Notes: generated by a model not told the origin, from the letters alone. A stretch of 64,000 nucleotides of DNA from Actinostola sp. cb2023 (GCA_033675265.1 JAUJYZ010000838.1:248001-312000), one strand, 5' to 3'; shown: positions 39,691 through 50,643, counted from the stretch's first letter. Program-made: numbers and translations.

Positions 39691-41288
39691 TATATATCAT
39701 GTTGACAGGGGTAAATCACTCCTTGGCAAAGTATGGAATTTTTTTCTTGGAATATGACCCTGAAGGTAGTCTATGTTTGATAGCGAAAACATATAACCCG
39801 ACCTAGTACAGAATTTCAGCACAACCAATAATACTCTCCAATAATACATTGCATGTATGATAATCATGCAATGTATGATAATCATGCATGTATGATAATC
39901 AAAAAGTTAAACAAAAAGGCAAGCTAGTGGTAAGCCCGACTGACCTAGAGCGAACAACCCTCTTCACATAGTGGCATTGTCAAAGTCAATTGAGTGGTCC
40001 TTTGACCATATAAACATATAAACAGCAGTGTGGTAACAGCAAAGAGGTCTTGAATTCTCGAAACATCGGTCTCATTGGCAGTTATTAGTGACAAATAGTT
40101 ACCTCTTAAAATTTTAACCTCAAGTAAATTGACTTACAGGTCCGATTTCCGGCCATTACTTCAATTTCGTTTGTATGCGCGTTTTTATGTCATTTCGAAA
40201 ATGTCTCAATTCCGTTTGAATGACCCCATCATAGGTGTCAGTATAGGGAAACAATAGCTGATATCGAAGTTACACTCGAATGACTCTGAACAATTTGAGG
40301 CTCGAAAGACAAAATATGATACCCCATTTGAAGGATCAGAAAGGTTATAAAACTATACCATATTGGGGGACACATACCTCCCTGGCTCCTACTGCATTCA
40401 GCGATGGCTACCGGTACTTCACATCTGATTTCCTCGCATCTGATTGCCTCGCTTCTGATTTGCTCTTTGAGGAATCCCATTTCCACAACATGAGCTACAA
40501 AGGAAATCAAATTATTTGCTTAGAGTTCTTCTTGGGGAGAGGGGACGAGGGTGTTCCATTGTTCTTGAGGAACATATACGAAATTCCCCATTCACATGGA
40601 TACCCAATGCAGTCACAAACACAACAATTTATTTCTGAAAAGCAGGGATACGATACTATAACTTAATCAACTACAACAAGATAATACAAAGAGATGAAAT
40701 TTCACTCACCATTATTTCTTGTATGCCGCGCATGGCTTCCCGCTTCACCATTGACTTGTAGATTATTGTGTAGATTATTATCTGTCATTCAATAGGTTTG
40801 AGAGTTATAAACATTAAAACATTAAACTACAATCAACCAACAATTTCCATAAGCATGCGTTTTAACTTAGCCCGTTTATTTCAGCACGATAATTAAAGCT
40901 AAGCTAAGCTTGTGGGGTCATGCGAGCTTTGTGTATCTATGTGGACATTGTCGTATGATTATATGATAATCGTATTTATGCTAAAAGTGCCTGATTTGTA
41001 ACACTGATCATAAATGACAACTTTGAATTTAGCAAAAACATTTTCGCTGCAACAATTTATGATCCATTATTTTCAAAATTAAAATATGATGAATAGAATT
41101 ATCATATGCGCATTACACTGACATTGACTATAATATTAATAAAAATTACTATAGTAAAAAGTTATAAAATATTTATGAATAGAATAAAAGTATTTATCAA
41201 ATATGTATCAAATAAAATAGGAAATATACTCAGAGTTTGCCAGCCATCATTCGGGATTTGCGCTTGTTGTTGAAGTCCGTCGAAAAAA
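39691..41288. other. No recognisable gene; partial TTAA-element copy inside
   Basis: At about 40060-40215 the sequence matches 25.72-25.88 kb, the left part of the 1012-bp TTAA element (shared blocks gttattagtgacaa, ttttaacctcaagtaaa and acaggtccgattt). Around 39850-39900 a short unit containing tgcatgtatgataatcatg is tandemly repeated. The rest holds nothing I can support. Confidence 0.4.
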
Positions 41289-41910
41289 TTATACACTCTC
41301 CTGTGATAGCACAGTGTCTATTGATGGCTGCACCAAGTTTTTGGAATGATGCACAATGGATATAGCCATCTTTCTTAAAGTCCTTTTGTCTTGTGCTCCA
41401 CACAGACCGAAAGTGGAAACAACAAATTGAATATATTCACCTCCAAGACTTTGGAATTTGTATGTTTGTATGGGTATTTGGAAGCCAGTAGTTGCATTTT
41501 TGAAGCAATTGCATAACATTAAAAAAATCATCAGAAAAGTCACTTAGGCCGTTTTCATTCTCAGCCCTTTAATGAATAAATTTATTGTATTGTCAGCAAA
41601 GAGGGAAAGATTTGCAGTGTTATATCTCTTTCTAAGGTGACGTCCGTAGTTGTTTCTTCATCAAAAAGGAGAAGTTCCTCATCTGTCACATCCATAATTC
41701 CATCAGTGGAATCGGCTATAATTTGCTCGCTGTGTTTCGGCTCCATTAGCTGTGGCCGAAATACTTTTTTTGGATTTGTAGTACACTGTTGTTGTTATTC
41801 AAGTATTTTCCCCCTCTACACTGTAAGGTATTCGATGGGAGTCGATTAACACTAACAAGCTATTTTGTTCCGTTTTCATTGAACAGGGAGTAAAAGAAAT
41901 AGGGCGACAT

Positions 41911-42543
41911 CTATAGACAGCTGCTGCAGTGGAAGTTGATGTCTTGATTAACTTGTGGATTGCCTTTTCCAGATGGATTTTCTCCTTGTTCCATCTTGAT
42001 GTTATCTTGACAAGAAAACAGTTCTTTAATCTCAAATAATCTATCAACAATGCCAGTCTGAATCAGAATTTCCAAGGCATCTTCAAGAAACACCTTGCTA
42101 ACGTCATGATAGGAATTGATCTTTTGGGGAATGGTGACTAGCAATGAATCAATGGTTTCCTTTAATTTGTGTTTTTCCATTTCGTATTCTAATGCGGAGA
42201 AACCATTTTGTAATAACAATGCAGTGAAACTGGCGCTGGAGAATTGACATGCATTAGTTCCATCAATACTACTTACTGCCATATCCAGGTCCAAGTTGAG
42301 GTTATGAGGCAAATTTCCTTCGTTACAATTGACAGTAGAACTCGCGACCTCTCCAGCAATATCTACTATTGACCCTTGATGCCTGTCCAAGTGAATAACC
42401 TCGACCACAATGTCATTTTCCTGCATCAGCCATTCTTGCAGACAAAAGTTTTCACAATGTTCCTTTTGCTCTTGGGTGGTTGGCATACAACTTGTTTGCT
42501 TTGAAAAAATGTAATTATAAAAGTGTTCCTTTAAGACATTCAT
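41911..42543 (-). CDS. Unrecognised 210-residue frame beside a kinase-like relic
   Basis: A single open frame with no disabling mutation, mixed helical, acidic in the middle and without membrane segment or zinc motif. I do not recognise it. It lies downstream, on the same strand, of kinase-like sequence at 42.6-43.06 kb and could be the C-terminal tail of that gene or a separate exon. Confidence 0.35.
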   Translation of the reverse strand: MNVLKEHFYNYIFSKQTSCMPTTQEQKEHCENFCLQEWLMQENDIVVEVIHLDRHQGSIVDIAGEVASSTVNCNEGNLPHNLNLDLDMAVSSIDGTNACQFSSASFTALLLQNGFSALEYEMEKHKLKETIDSLLVTIPQKINSYHDVSKVFLEDALEILIQTGIVDRLFEIKELFSCQDNIKMEQGENPSGKGNPQVNQDINFHCSSCL

Positions 42544-42639
42544 ATCTGGACGCTCATCTGAATTATTTTGCCATTCTTTTCATGATAACTTCTACAAATA
42601 ATCTCATTCTGGTAGGGCTATCTTTGGTTAAAATGGGCA

Positions 42640-43060
42640 ATGATGGTCTTTTGCCTTCATGAAGAAATGAAGGGACCAGATCCGTAGGCAATAATCATCA
42701 CCCCAGGGATGACAACGTGTTGGTACTGTCAACTCCACTAAATACATTGAAAAACTATAAACATTGCTCTTCCGAGAAGGTCTACCGCTCATTATTGTGA
42801 GCTCCGAGAAATGAAAGGGATTGTTCCTGCATTTTCCTTTTAGCTTGTTTTTCAATTCCACTCAGTTGGAAGGAACTACTTGCCAATGTTTTTATTTTAG
42901 AAAGCCTTATGGACTCACCAAAGTCTCCTAACTTAAAGGTGTAACACAAGGATTTCCAGCATCCAAGAAAAAAGAATCATGCTTTCACATCAGAATGAAT
43001 TACACCTTTCGAGTGTAAATACTCCAGTGGATTAGCACTATAGCACTATCATATACTATT
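42640..43060 (-). pseudogene. Protein-kinase-like catalytic domain fragment
   Basis: The minus strand reads NPLEYLHSKGVIHSDVKA, the catalytic loop with HSD in place of HRD, then after a stop and frame change a KLGDFGES stretch with the DFG metal-binding motif. Further on comes SGRPSRKSNVYSFSMYLVEL, matching the subdomain VIII-IX region. The N-lobe was not found. At least two stops or shifts make it a relic. The HSD variant is itself unusual but may be a decay change. Confidence 0.5.
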
Positions 43061-43195
43061 TTATTTCTCACTCCCCAGACAAAGTCGTCTTCCACATTGT
43101 CAAGAAATCCACGTACATCATTCACCAGTATCTCTTCACCATCAATCGTTATCCACTTCTCCATATATTCCGTTACAATTCCACAACGTATCTCT

Positions 43196-43345
43196 TAGAG
43201 AAAAAAAGAATGGATGAAAGTATGAATGAATGAAAGGATGATTAAATGAATGAATGGATAACTAAAAGAATGAATCGATGAAAGGATAATAATAATGATA
43301 TGCTGATGAATAAACATATAAATGAAAGGATGAATGAAATAATGA
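43196..43345. repeat. Degenerate GAATGAAT/GGATGAAT simple repeat
   Basis: Irregular tandem units of gaatgaatg, aaaggatga and similar. The minus-strand frame through it (rich in His, Ile and Phe) is a repeat artefact. Confidence 0.8.
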
Positions 43346-43648
43346 ATGAAATGATGAATGTATTCAGAAGTACTACAAGCGTGTATGGAAAGTATAGAAT
43401 GTATGAAGAATGGGAATCTTTTGTTCTGTCTAGTCAGCAAATCCATGGTAATTGAAAAATCATCCATAATGATAATGGAATACAAAATGTCGAGATACTT
43501 TGGAAAACTTCATGAACGATAAGAAATTCCTTGTAGCGTGGTTTTTAGTTAATTCACGTTTGCTAGGCCTCTACATTCGTGATATTCTGTGATCTAACTG
43601 TAAGAATACATACTTAAAAAAGGATGCAAGTGAACAAGCAAGTGGAAA

Positions 43649-43894
43649 TCAATTAACACAGCGTGAAGTGCACTTGTGACATAAAACAGCTCCATCGTAT
43701 TTCCAAAGCCCAGTAGGAATCCAAGGAGTCCTAAAGGCACCAGGAATTTGTCCATTCCAAAGAGGAATGTCACTTCTGCATGTTTTTATCGAGAATGGGT
43801 GCTTGCTGTAGGTGGGTGGGTTGAACTCATTTAACCACTTGGCAGCATTTATCATGTCTTCAAATGTTTCATTCAAAGAGCACGTTTTATGCAT
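43649..43894 (-). CDS. Unrecognised frame, possible exon
   Basis: An 81-residue open frame with several Cys and Trp residues (TCSLNETFEDMINAAKWLNEF, shown without flanks). It has a more protein-like composition than its neighbours but no domain I can name. It lies on the same strand as, and upstream of, the kinase-like relic, so it might belong to the same former gene. Confidence 0.25.
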   Translation of the reverse strand: MHKTCSLNETFEDMINAAKWLNEFNPPTYSKHPFSIKTCRSDIPLWNGQIPGAFRTPWIPTGLWKYDGAVLCHKCTSRCVN

Positions 43895-44517
43895 AACTAC
43901 AACTGGCTTGTAACTGCATCGAACCTAAAGCAGTAATAACAATAACAACAACAATCAGGGCCAATGTATATGTTTTATTTTGATGTAATATTTTTATATA
44001 ATACAATGACAGTAAAGTCAAGTGTGTTGTATTATGGTTTGAGCACAATCAACCATTGATTCATTCTCCAAAGAAAATGTTAAGTACAAAAGTAGTAGGG
44101 AAATGACAGTTCACCAACATGGTCGCTCCGGAGCACACCTGAGCCATCCGATACCATCCGAGTTCTGGACCACGGGCCGTCCGGAGCAGCCTGGAGAAGG
44201 ACCCAGACCCTCTCCGGTCCACCGCACAAGACCGCCCGTACCGTGGAGCCACGACTATTTTTAGAACGACCAGATCCGGCCTAAGGATTTGTGCTATGCC
44301 ACGAGTATTTTTAAAACGACATTTTTCGCTGACGTTTTTGCTCAGTCTTCGCATATACTCGCACGCCGTCACGTTTCATAATTCATTTCCACGATTGCAC
44401 CATCATAATGTAACTTAAAATGAGATCATTATCTAAAGCAGAATCATGACATCATGATTTCTGTATAAAGAAGAGTATAAATCTGTGACCGTTTACATTC
44501 TAAGGAGATAATTGTTC
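43895..44517. other. No gene; region before the Polinton
   Basis: The left terminal repeat of the Polinton should lie here or just outside, but no stretch matches the right flank at 59.2-59.5 kb by eye. GC-rich sequence at 44.12-44.28 kb has imperfect repeats around ccatccgataccatccgag. TATA-like tataaa motifs lie at 44464 and 44476, upstream of the first Polinton ORF. Confidence 0.4.
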
Positions 44518-44667
44518 ATGTTGCTAACAATCATACCCCTCATCTACTGTTGGGTCCGAGATTACTACCAAGGACCTCTGTGGACCATTCGCGAACGTAT
44601 CAAGTTCGAAGATGATGCAAAGCGTCTCCCTCGTAGACGACAAAGTGATGATGACCATCACCGATGA
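44518..44667 (+). CDS. 49-residue small Polinton ORF with hydrophobic N-terminus
   Basis: ATG 44518 opens a frame with a hydrophobic start (LLTIIPLIYCWV) and a charged basic/acidic C-terminal half. It overlaps the next ORF by 56 bp in another frame, compact as in viral-type genomes. It follows two tataaa motifs 35-55 bp upstream. Function unknown; it could be a small membrane protein. Confidence 0.35.
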   Translation: MLLTIIPLIYCWVRDYYQGPLWTIRERIKFEDDAKRLPRRRQSDDDHHR

Positions 44668-45127
44668 AGTTGAGGAGGTTGGGCGCGTTCGAGTATACAA
44701 AGTTCTGACCTACCTCTATGCTGAATTCTGTCAGAGGAGCATTTTCAATAAGTTTCATTGTGAGGGTTGTGATGATAATTGGCCCAGTCAACGCGACCAT
44801 GAATGCTGTATCAGAAGTGAAGAGGACATCTTCGATAGTTACTATGATGATGTCAAAAATGACGTCGATCTTGAAATGTTACACAATCTGTGTGTTCCAT
44901 TTACCAAGTTAGTTGGTATACCAATGACCACAGAGTGGAATGAGTTTATTTCAAATTTCCCTGGCATGTCCACCCACATAGTGTTTACCATTTGGCAAGA
45001 CATGATGCATTCCTGGGAAGATGATCTGATCATTACTGACTTTGTAAATATGTGTGACACCATGCACAACAGTAGCGCATGGTCACAAGATACTTTTGAT
45101 AAATTTAAATTATTAATGACAAACTGA
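44612..45127 (+). CDS. Conserved Polinton accessory protein with Cys motif
   Basis: An intact 171-residue frame, mainly helical and acidic, with a FHCEGC plus HECC arrangement (about residues 48-67) that could bind zinc. A protein with this FHCEGC pattern recurs next to the integrase in animal Polintons as I recall them; the role is unknown. Its neighbours are a small ORF upstream and the MGCGC ORF and integrase downstream, all on the plus strand. Confidence 0.5.
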   Translation: MMQSVSLVDDKVMMTITDEVEEVGRVRVYKVLTYLYAEFCQRSIFNKFHCEGCDDNWPSQRDHECCIRSEEDIFDSYYDDVKNDVDLEMLHNLCVPFTKLVGIPMTTEWNEFISNFPGMSTHIVFTIWQDMMHSWEDDLIITDFVNMCDTMHNSSAWSQDTFDKFKLLMTN

Positions 45128-45188
45128 ATAAAAGGATGTTATTCTAGATCATAAATCAGTCTCGTGTTTGATTTCAAGGGATAAAGAC

Positions 45189-45371
45189 ATGGGTTGTGGG
45201 TGCCTTAGCTCCGTTCCCAATTTCAACCTTCAAAACATCTTTCGTAAAATTCGTTGTGTTCTTGCATGTTGTGGGGGTAAAGTGGTTATAGAAAATTCTC
45301 AAATCGATGGAGAAACTTCTAGAGAATCTCTACTACAACATAAACCAAGGAGGGGAGCCTCGGAAGCGTAG
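45189..45371 (+). CDS. Small protein with MGCGC N-terminus, running into the integrase
   Basis: From ATG 45189 the frame starts Met-Gly-Cys-Gly-Cys-Leu-Ser-Ser, a textbook context for N-myristoylation plus palmitoylation, and contains a second Cys cluster (LACCGG). Its last residues (HKPRRGAS) resemble the sequence expected just before the conserved integrase N-terminus, which resumes in a different frame at about 45360. So it may be the true integrase N-terminus separated by a frameshift, or a separate short membrane-targeted protein. Confidence 0.4.
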   Translation: MGCGCLSSVPNFNLQNIFRKIRCVLACCGGKVVIENSQIDGETSRESLLQHKPRRGASEA

Positions 45372-46347
45372 ATTCCTTATACCATGCTGCTAAAAAGCAA
45401 AATAAAAAAGTCACAAAAAGACAAGTTCGAGAATGGTTGAAAACACAACGGGTCTATTCACTCCACCGACCAGCGCGTAAACAGTTCCGTAGAAACCGAG
45501 TTATCGTAGGATCCATGGACGCCGTGTGGGAACTGGATTTGATTGACGTTCAATCTCTCAAGAAATATAACAACAATAACAGATTCATACTGTGCTGCAT
45601 TGACGTTCTCTCAAAACATGCCTGGGCCGTTCCACTGAAAGACAAAACCGGTGCAACTCTAATTCATGCGTTTCAACAGATATTAAATGAATCTGGTCGT
45701 CAACCTGAGAAAATACATTCAGACCGTGGAGGTGAATTTACCAATCGAAAATTCCAATCGTTTTTAAAAGAAAAGAATATCAAATTGTACCACACGTATA
45801 ACACAAAAATAAAAGCCAGCATTGTGGAGCGTTTCAATAGATCATTAAAACAGCGAATGTATCGATACTTCACCCTGAAAGGAACCATGAAATATATAGA
45901 TGTTTTACCTGAACTGGTTCAGGCCTACAACCATTCCTACCATAGAAGTATTCAGAGAACCCCAGCTTCAGTCACGAAAAACAATGAAAAACAGGTTTGG
46001 ATGACCTTGTATGGCAACCAACCCCCGAAGAGGGGATATGCTTTCGAACTAGCCGATCAGGTGCGCATTTCCAAGTCCAAAGGGTTGTTTGAGTTACCGT
46101 TTCCAAGCGTCTTCCTCGAAACCCACCAGTGTACAAGTTGAAAGAGAACGATGGGGATGAGCTAGGAGGAACCTTTTATGAGCAAGAATTACAACATGTC
46201 CAGACAAAGGAAGAAGATGAAGTGTATAAGATAGAAAATATTTTGAAAAAACGTAAACGAGGAAAACGAGTTGAAGTATTAGTCAAGTGGTTAGGGTACC
46301 CAGACAAATACAACAGCTGGGTCTTACAAAGTGACATTGAAAAATGA
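45362..46347 (+). pseudogene. INT: Polinton integrase (rve) with C-terminal chromodomain
   Basis: A retroviral-type integrase that would insert the element. The readable N-terminal segment (about 45362-45470) is followed by the rve core, with catalytic Asp in ELDLID, Asp in HSDRGGEF and Glu in SIVERFNR, all present. Near 46095 the frame shifts. The C-terminal part (46129-46347) holds a chromodomain with VYKIENIL, VLVKWLGYP and NSW signatures, which could guide insertion by binding histone tails. A second frame problem lies at the start, where no in-frame ATG is found. At least one frameshift makes this copy inactive as a single protein. Confidence 0.85.
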
Positions 46348-46437
46348 TTGTTATGTAATCGACCGTGGTGAATTGAATAATAAAAGTATTATAAACTTCA
46401 GTTGTGTGTTAAGTGGTTTCATTTACCTCAACCAACC

Positions 46438-47210
46438 ATGGTAGTCAGTTCGTTCTACATGACGCTGCCAAGCAACAGCTCCATGACCATTTTTCCCAAT
46501 AACACTCTAGCAGAATATAAAGTCAAACTCCCCGAGCACGTGGATTTATCAGGGAATTGGGAGGTAGGGCTCGCCTCCATCACGTTTCCCCACACGTGGT
46601 TTAATATTAGAAGGGAAAACTGTAGATTTTTTTACGACGATGGTGATGACGTATGGACGGTCGGATTGATTCCAGTAGGTTATTATTCAACCATCGCAGA
46701 GGTCATCACAGAACTAGATAAAGCAATCAAATATGATGGAGTAACGGTTATTTCCCTCGAGTTGGATACCCGATCTCAAAAAGTCACGATAACACTAGAC
46801 TCAGGGAAGAAGCTTAGTTTTGAAAACGACTTGGGAGTGATTTTGGGGTTTAGCAGTGATATTATCATAACCAAGACAACCACAGCACCCTTCGTCAGTG
46901 ATTTGAATATCGGTCTTCAATCACTCTATGTGTACCTGAATCTAGTGGAAAGTCAGATTGTAGGGGACATTCGTGCTCCACTATTACGTATCGTTGCCGC
47001 CCAAAGCAAAGACGGAGAAATTATCACGATCAACTACGACAACCCCCAGTATCTCTCTCTAACCACGAGAGACTTTGAGATTGTAGAAGTCCCTTATAAC
47101 CGACGACACAGGAAAAAAAAAAATCATTTGAACGTGGACGCGTGGTGATCACATTGAGTTTCAGATTCCGTCAATCGCCCTATTTTCAATAAAATGGTAA
47201 AACAACAAGG
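46438..47210 (+). pseudogene. Polinton minor capsid (penton-like) protein
   Basis: The best start is ATG 46438, giving an N-terminus with FYMTLPSNSSM typical of the penton-like single jelly-roll protein of Polintons; a longer upstream start at 46402 is possible. The open frame ends at 47148. Near its end, around a run of 11 A residues at 47113-47123, the reading leaves the expected frame, and family-like sequence continues to about 47210 in another frame. So the C-terminus is frameshifted. It would form capsid vertices together with the major capsid protein encoded downstream. Confidence 0.7.
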
Positions 47211-47664
47211 AGGACAGATGATGGTGTTCCACGGTGGACATTTTCAAAGAGGTTACGGTCTCGGCTCCTTTTTTCAATCATTAGCTAGAAAAGCATTCCC
47301 CTTCCTTCAGAAGGGGGCTAAATCAATCGGTCAAGCCGCACTCAATACTGGAATGAACATCGCACAAGATGTGCTAGCTGGGAATAATTTAAAAGACTCA
47401 GCCCAAGCAAGACTACAACAGACGGCAAACAACATGAAACCACAAGCTTTGAACCACATCATTCCACAAAGTGGTAGTGGAGCAAAACGTTTAAATCGCA
47501 AGGCTCCACAACAAAAACTCATTTCACTCAAGACCGGCAACGTGAAAAGACCTAAAAAGGCTCCTCAGAAAAAAGCACCACAGAAAAAACGTTGTGCACC
47601 GCAGACAGTTGGTGTGGTAAAAAGAATTAAAGTCGCCAGTAAAAAAGACATTTTTGGAGATTAA
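47194..47664 (+). CDS. Basic virion core-like protein (adenovirus pX/pVI-like region)
   Basis: An intact 156-residue frame. The first third has a GYGLGSFFQSLARKAFPFL amphipathic segment typical of minor core or membrane-active proteins of Polintons and adenoviruses. The C-terminal half is rich in Lys/Arg/Pro with KKAPQKK repeats, suited to binding DNA. A candidate protease site lies near the Gly-rich segments, but this is inference. Its stop at 47662-47664 lies 1 bp before the capsid gene start. Confidence 0.55.
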   Translation: MVKQQGGQMMVFHGGHFQRGYGLGSFFQSLARKAFPFLQKGAKSIGQAALNTGMNIAQDVLAGNNLKDSAQARLQQTANNMKPQALNHIIPQSGSGAKRLNRKAPQQKLISLKTGNVKRPKKAPQKKAPQKKRCAPQTVGVVKRIKVASKKDIFGD

Positions 47665-47665
47665 C

Positions 47666-48996
47666 ATGGCCTTTGTACACCCCCACTCCATTCCCTGCAC
47701 CAAGAGTGAAGTAGATTTGTTTACAGTACCAGCGACTCAACTCGTTCTAGACAAAGGGCAATGGATAGAGTACCAACCCGTGTCAGCTATTTCAGCAACA
47801 GCACCCATAGAGTTTCAAATTGTGGGAACAGAAAATTATTTGGATTTAGCCAAGACCATGATATTACTCAAAGTGAAAGTGACCAAAGCTGATGGGGCAG
47901 ACCTTGACAATGGAGAAAAAGCGGCACCCGTAAACAATTTCTTGCAAAGCTTGTTCAAACAAGTGGATTTGTTTCTCAACGGAATTCAAGTCACTCAATC
48001 AACGGGAACCTACAGTTACAAAAGTATTCTAGAAACTCTGTTAAACTATGGTCCAGCAGCTAAAAAGTCCCTTCTAACCGGGGGTCTTTACTACAAAGAC
48101 ACAGCAGGTGCTATGGAAAGTGTAGATTGTACTACAACTGGAACCAACACAGGACTCAAAGCGCGCTACAAGTTCACTCAAAAAAGTTATATTGTGGATT
48201 TGTTTGGAGGTTTACACTGTGACATGCTGTTCAGTGACCGTCTCCTTCTAAATCACGTCAACGTCACCATCAAATTAACACCCAACACCCCTGCGTTCGC
48301 TTTGATGTCGGGAGAGACCAACCCTAATTACAAAATTGTGATTCAAAAGCTGTATTGAAAGTTCGCACCGTGAAAGTCAGTCCTGTCCTACAGTTACAAC
48401 ACTTGAACGAGCTGAAAAAGGGCGCGAATGCCAAATACCCTATACGAAGAGTAGACTGCAAAACCTACACGATACCCTCAGGAAACCCATCGATACATAA
48501 GAGTGATTTGTTTAATGGACTGGTACCCAAACGCGTGGTCCTAGCCATGGTGGACTCTGATTCATTTAACGGAAGTTACATAAAGAACCCCTTCGATTTT
48601 AAATTGAATCAAGCGAATTCTATTACCCTAACCATTGACGGAGAGATGATTCCATTCCAACCCATCACCTTAAAACTAGCACAAGCTAAGGAAACCAATT
48701 TCATGGAAGCTTATCAGTCTCTGTTTTCTGGAATGGGGAGATTGTTTGCCGACTCTGGGATCGACATCGGACGGGGAGACTACAACAAAGGCTATGGTAT
48801 TTTGGTTTTTGATTTAACCCCCGACCTCTGCGGTTCCTCTGATCACTTCAATCAGAAACAGAAAGGGAACGTATCTCTGGAAATACAGTTCACTACGGGA
48901 CTACCCAACGCAGTCAACCTCATTGTCTACGGAGAGTTTGAATCAATTGTGGAGATTGACTATTCTCGTCACGTGACCTTCGACCACTCAACATGA
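47666..48996 (+). pseudogene. MCP: Polinton major capsid protein (double jelly roll), one frameshift
   Basis: ATG 47666 opens a frame that stops at 48358. The rest of the protein continues from 48355 in another frame to 48996, so a single-base frameshift at about 48355 splits it into N- and C-terminal halves. The combined length (about 440 residues) and order of beta-rich segments fit the double-jelly-roll capsid protein of Polintons. Signatures include a FLNGIQVTQS and DLFGGLHCDMLF region in the first half and an AKYPIRRVDCK and GLVPKRVVLAMVD region in the second. Stop and protease start overlap as ATGA. Confidence 0.8.
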
Positions 48997-49454
48997 ATAC
49001 CCAACAGATAGAACACGTCATACAACAAGACCCCGTGACCCAGAAAAAGTTTGGAGGGGTGTTTGCTGAAAACAGACTACCCTACGCCATTGACTTTTTT
49101 CCCTGCGGTTTTATTGCCAACACAGACCCTGATACCAAACCTGTACAACACTGGGTGGCGTTTTATTTCACCTTGCCACACCAGAGTGAATTTTTTGACA
49201 GTTACGGACACCCACCCCAATTTTATAGTCTACATTTTGTAAACTTTCTCAAACGAAACAGTACAAATAAAACCTTCAACCCCAAAAAACTGCAGAGCCC
49301 TTTTACGGCTGTCTGTGGAGAATATTGTGTATTTTATGTAATGCACCGAGCACGTGGCGTGAGCATGACGTCCACTGTAAACGTATTTAGTTCAGACAAA
49401 CAGCACAACGACCACTCGGTCTATGAATTTGTAATGAAGAAAATGAGACAATAA
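48993..49454 (+). CDS. PRO: Adenain-like cysteine protease (C5 clan)
   Basis: An intact 153-residue frame overlapping the capsid gene stop. The catalytic order His-Asp/Glu-Cys is visible: His in QHWVAFYF, Asp in FFDSYG and Cys in FTAVCGEYC, as in adenovirus maturation protease. It would cleave capsid precursors during assembly. It is the last plus-strand gene. An AATAAA overlaps its stop (49451-49456), and the opposing gene ends 41 bp later. No lesions seen. Confidence 0.85.
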   Translation: MNTQQIEHVIQQDPVTQKKFGGVFAENRLPYAIDFFPCGFIANTDPDTKPVQHWVAFYFTLPHQSEFFDSYGHPPQFYSLHFVNFLKRNSTNKTFNPKKLQSPFTAVCGEYCVFYVMHRARGVSMTSTVNVFSSDKQHNDHSVYEFVMKKMRQ

Positions 49455-49495
49455 AGCACTTGAAAATGTTTTAATCGTTTCTTGGTTACAATTAA

Positions 49496-50195
49496 TTAAT
49501 CATAGGAAATCCATTCCAGACCCCTCTTTCCTGGAGGGGGACCCTTCAGTCCCCTCTTCTGTAAGGTGGGAGAAATTGGTCGTTTTCTAGGTCGACTGGG
49601 AGGACTGGGTTGAAGGGTGGGCAAAGAAGGTGTAGAGGGGGGTAGACTTTCTTCAATTGTATGCAAAGCCAACAGTTTTCTTCTGCCCTCGTTTCGTATA
49701 AAGTCCTCGGGGGTGTTTAACTTGGCCAGAACTCGAGTGAAATCATCTCTTCTGGTGGGAGAAAACCCTCTTCGTGTTCTCACAACGTCGTTGACTAAAT
49801 CCGATATGCTTGAGCCCTGAATGGGGGTACCGTCCAAAGAGACCACACCCCTGTCATCCCACTTGACCGCCTCTGGAGTTTTTTTTTTCACCCAGCGCAG
49901 CAAGCCTTCAGCTTGACTTCGAAACTTTTTAGGAACCGTGGTCAAAATCTCAGAATCTGAGACGGCTTCAGTTTGCTGTTCCCCAGATTGTTGGGATCCC
50001 TGTGGTTGTTGGGATCCCTGTGGTGTGATTGAAGCCGTGTGGAGTTTCACGGTGGGGATGTAACTCTCGTTGTTCTTGTAGATTCATGTAACGATTAAAC
50101 AATTGTTCATGATTTTTGAGTTTGATGTCATCAGGTACATTGGAATCGGTTAAGGTTTGATTCATTTGCTGGTTGAGTGAACTCATTGACTTCAC
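49496..50195 (-). pseudogene. Polinton accessory protein, Pro-rich C-terminus, one frameshift
   Basis: The minus frame from 50195 (starting MKSMSSLNQQMNQTL) covers the N-terminal helix. Near 50060 the reading moves to another frame that runs to 49496, with a Gln-rich repeat (two PQGSQQ), a compact globular middle (about 49620-49920: LLRWVKKKTPEAVKW, then DLVNDVVRT) and a Pro/Arg-rich basic tail. Uncharacterised proteins of this build lie between protease and ATPase in Polintons. Function unknown; a structural or DNA-binding role is possible. Confidence 0.5.
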
Positions 50196-50278
50196 CAGCG
50201 GTGAGGTTTGTAGGTCTGTTTTTTGTTGAATCTAACGCATGACCTCTTCAGGGACCAACAGCATTTTACGGCTGTGCT

Positions 50279-50610
50279 TCATTTTATAAGTAAGCTTCCA
50301 AGTGCTGACAGTACAGGAGGCAGGAGTAATGTCAATAAATTACCACCACTCTGGTTCAACTTAGTTTTCTTTGTCTTCAAAGACACTTTCTTATCGGCCA
50401 ACGACCTCAAGAGCGACTTGTAGCGTTTCAGTTTCTTTTTCTGTGTGGGGCTGATGGGTACCACTCCTTCAAGTACGTTCAGTGAAATTTCCGCAAGACA
50501 CTTGACTAAGTCGATGTGACACGTTTCTAAAATCGCCTTTCTCTGTTTTTTTTATTCGCACGAGCCAATACGCGTAAAAGATCGGCGTTGTGTCTCATCC
50601 GCTGAGACAT
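50279..50610 (-). pseudogene. Small conserved basic Polinton protein, one frameshift
   Basis: ATG at 50610 opens a basic frame (MSQRMRHNADLLRVLARANK) that breaks at a poly-A run near 50550. The second half (50464-50279) reads PISPTQKKKLKRYKSLLRSLA, then a Lys-rich stretch and a hydrophobic C-terminus (NLLTLLLPPVLSALGSLL). This basic-helix plus hydrophobic-tail protein recurs in cnidarian Polintons as I recall them. Its role is unknown. Confidence 0.5.
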
Positions 50611-50643
50611 GATCAAATGATTGAGTAGCTCGTGTGTCGCAGT

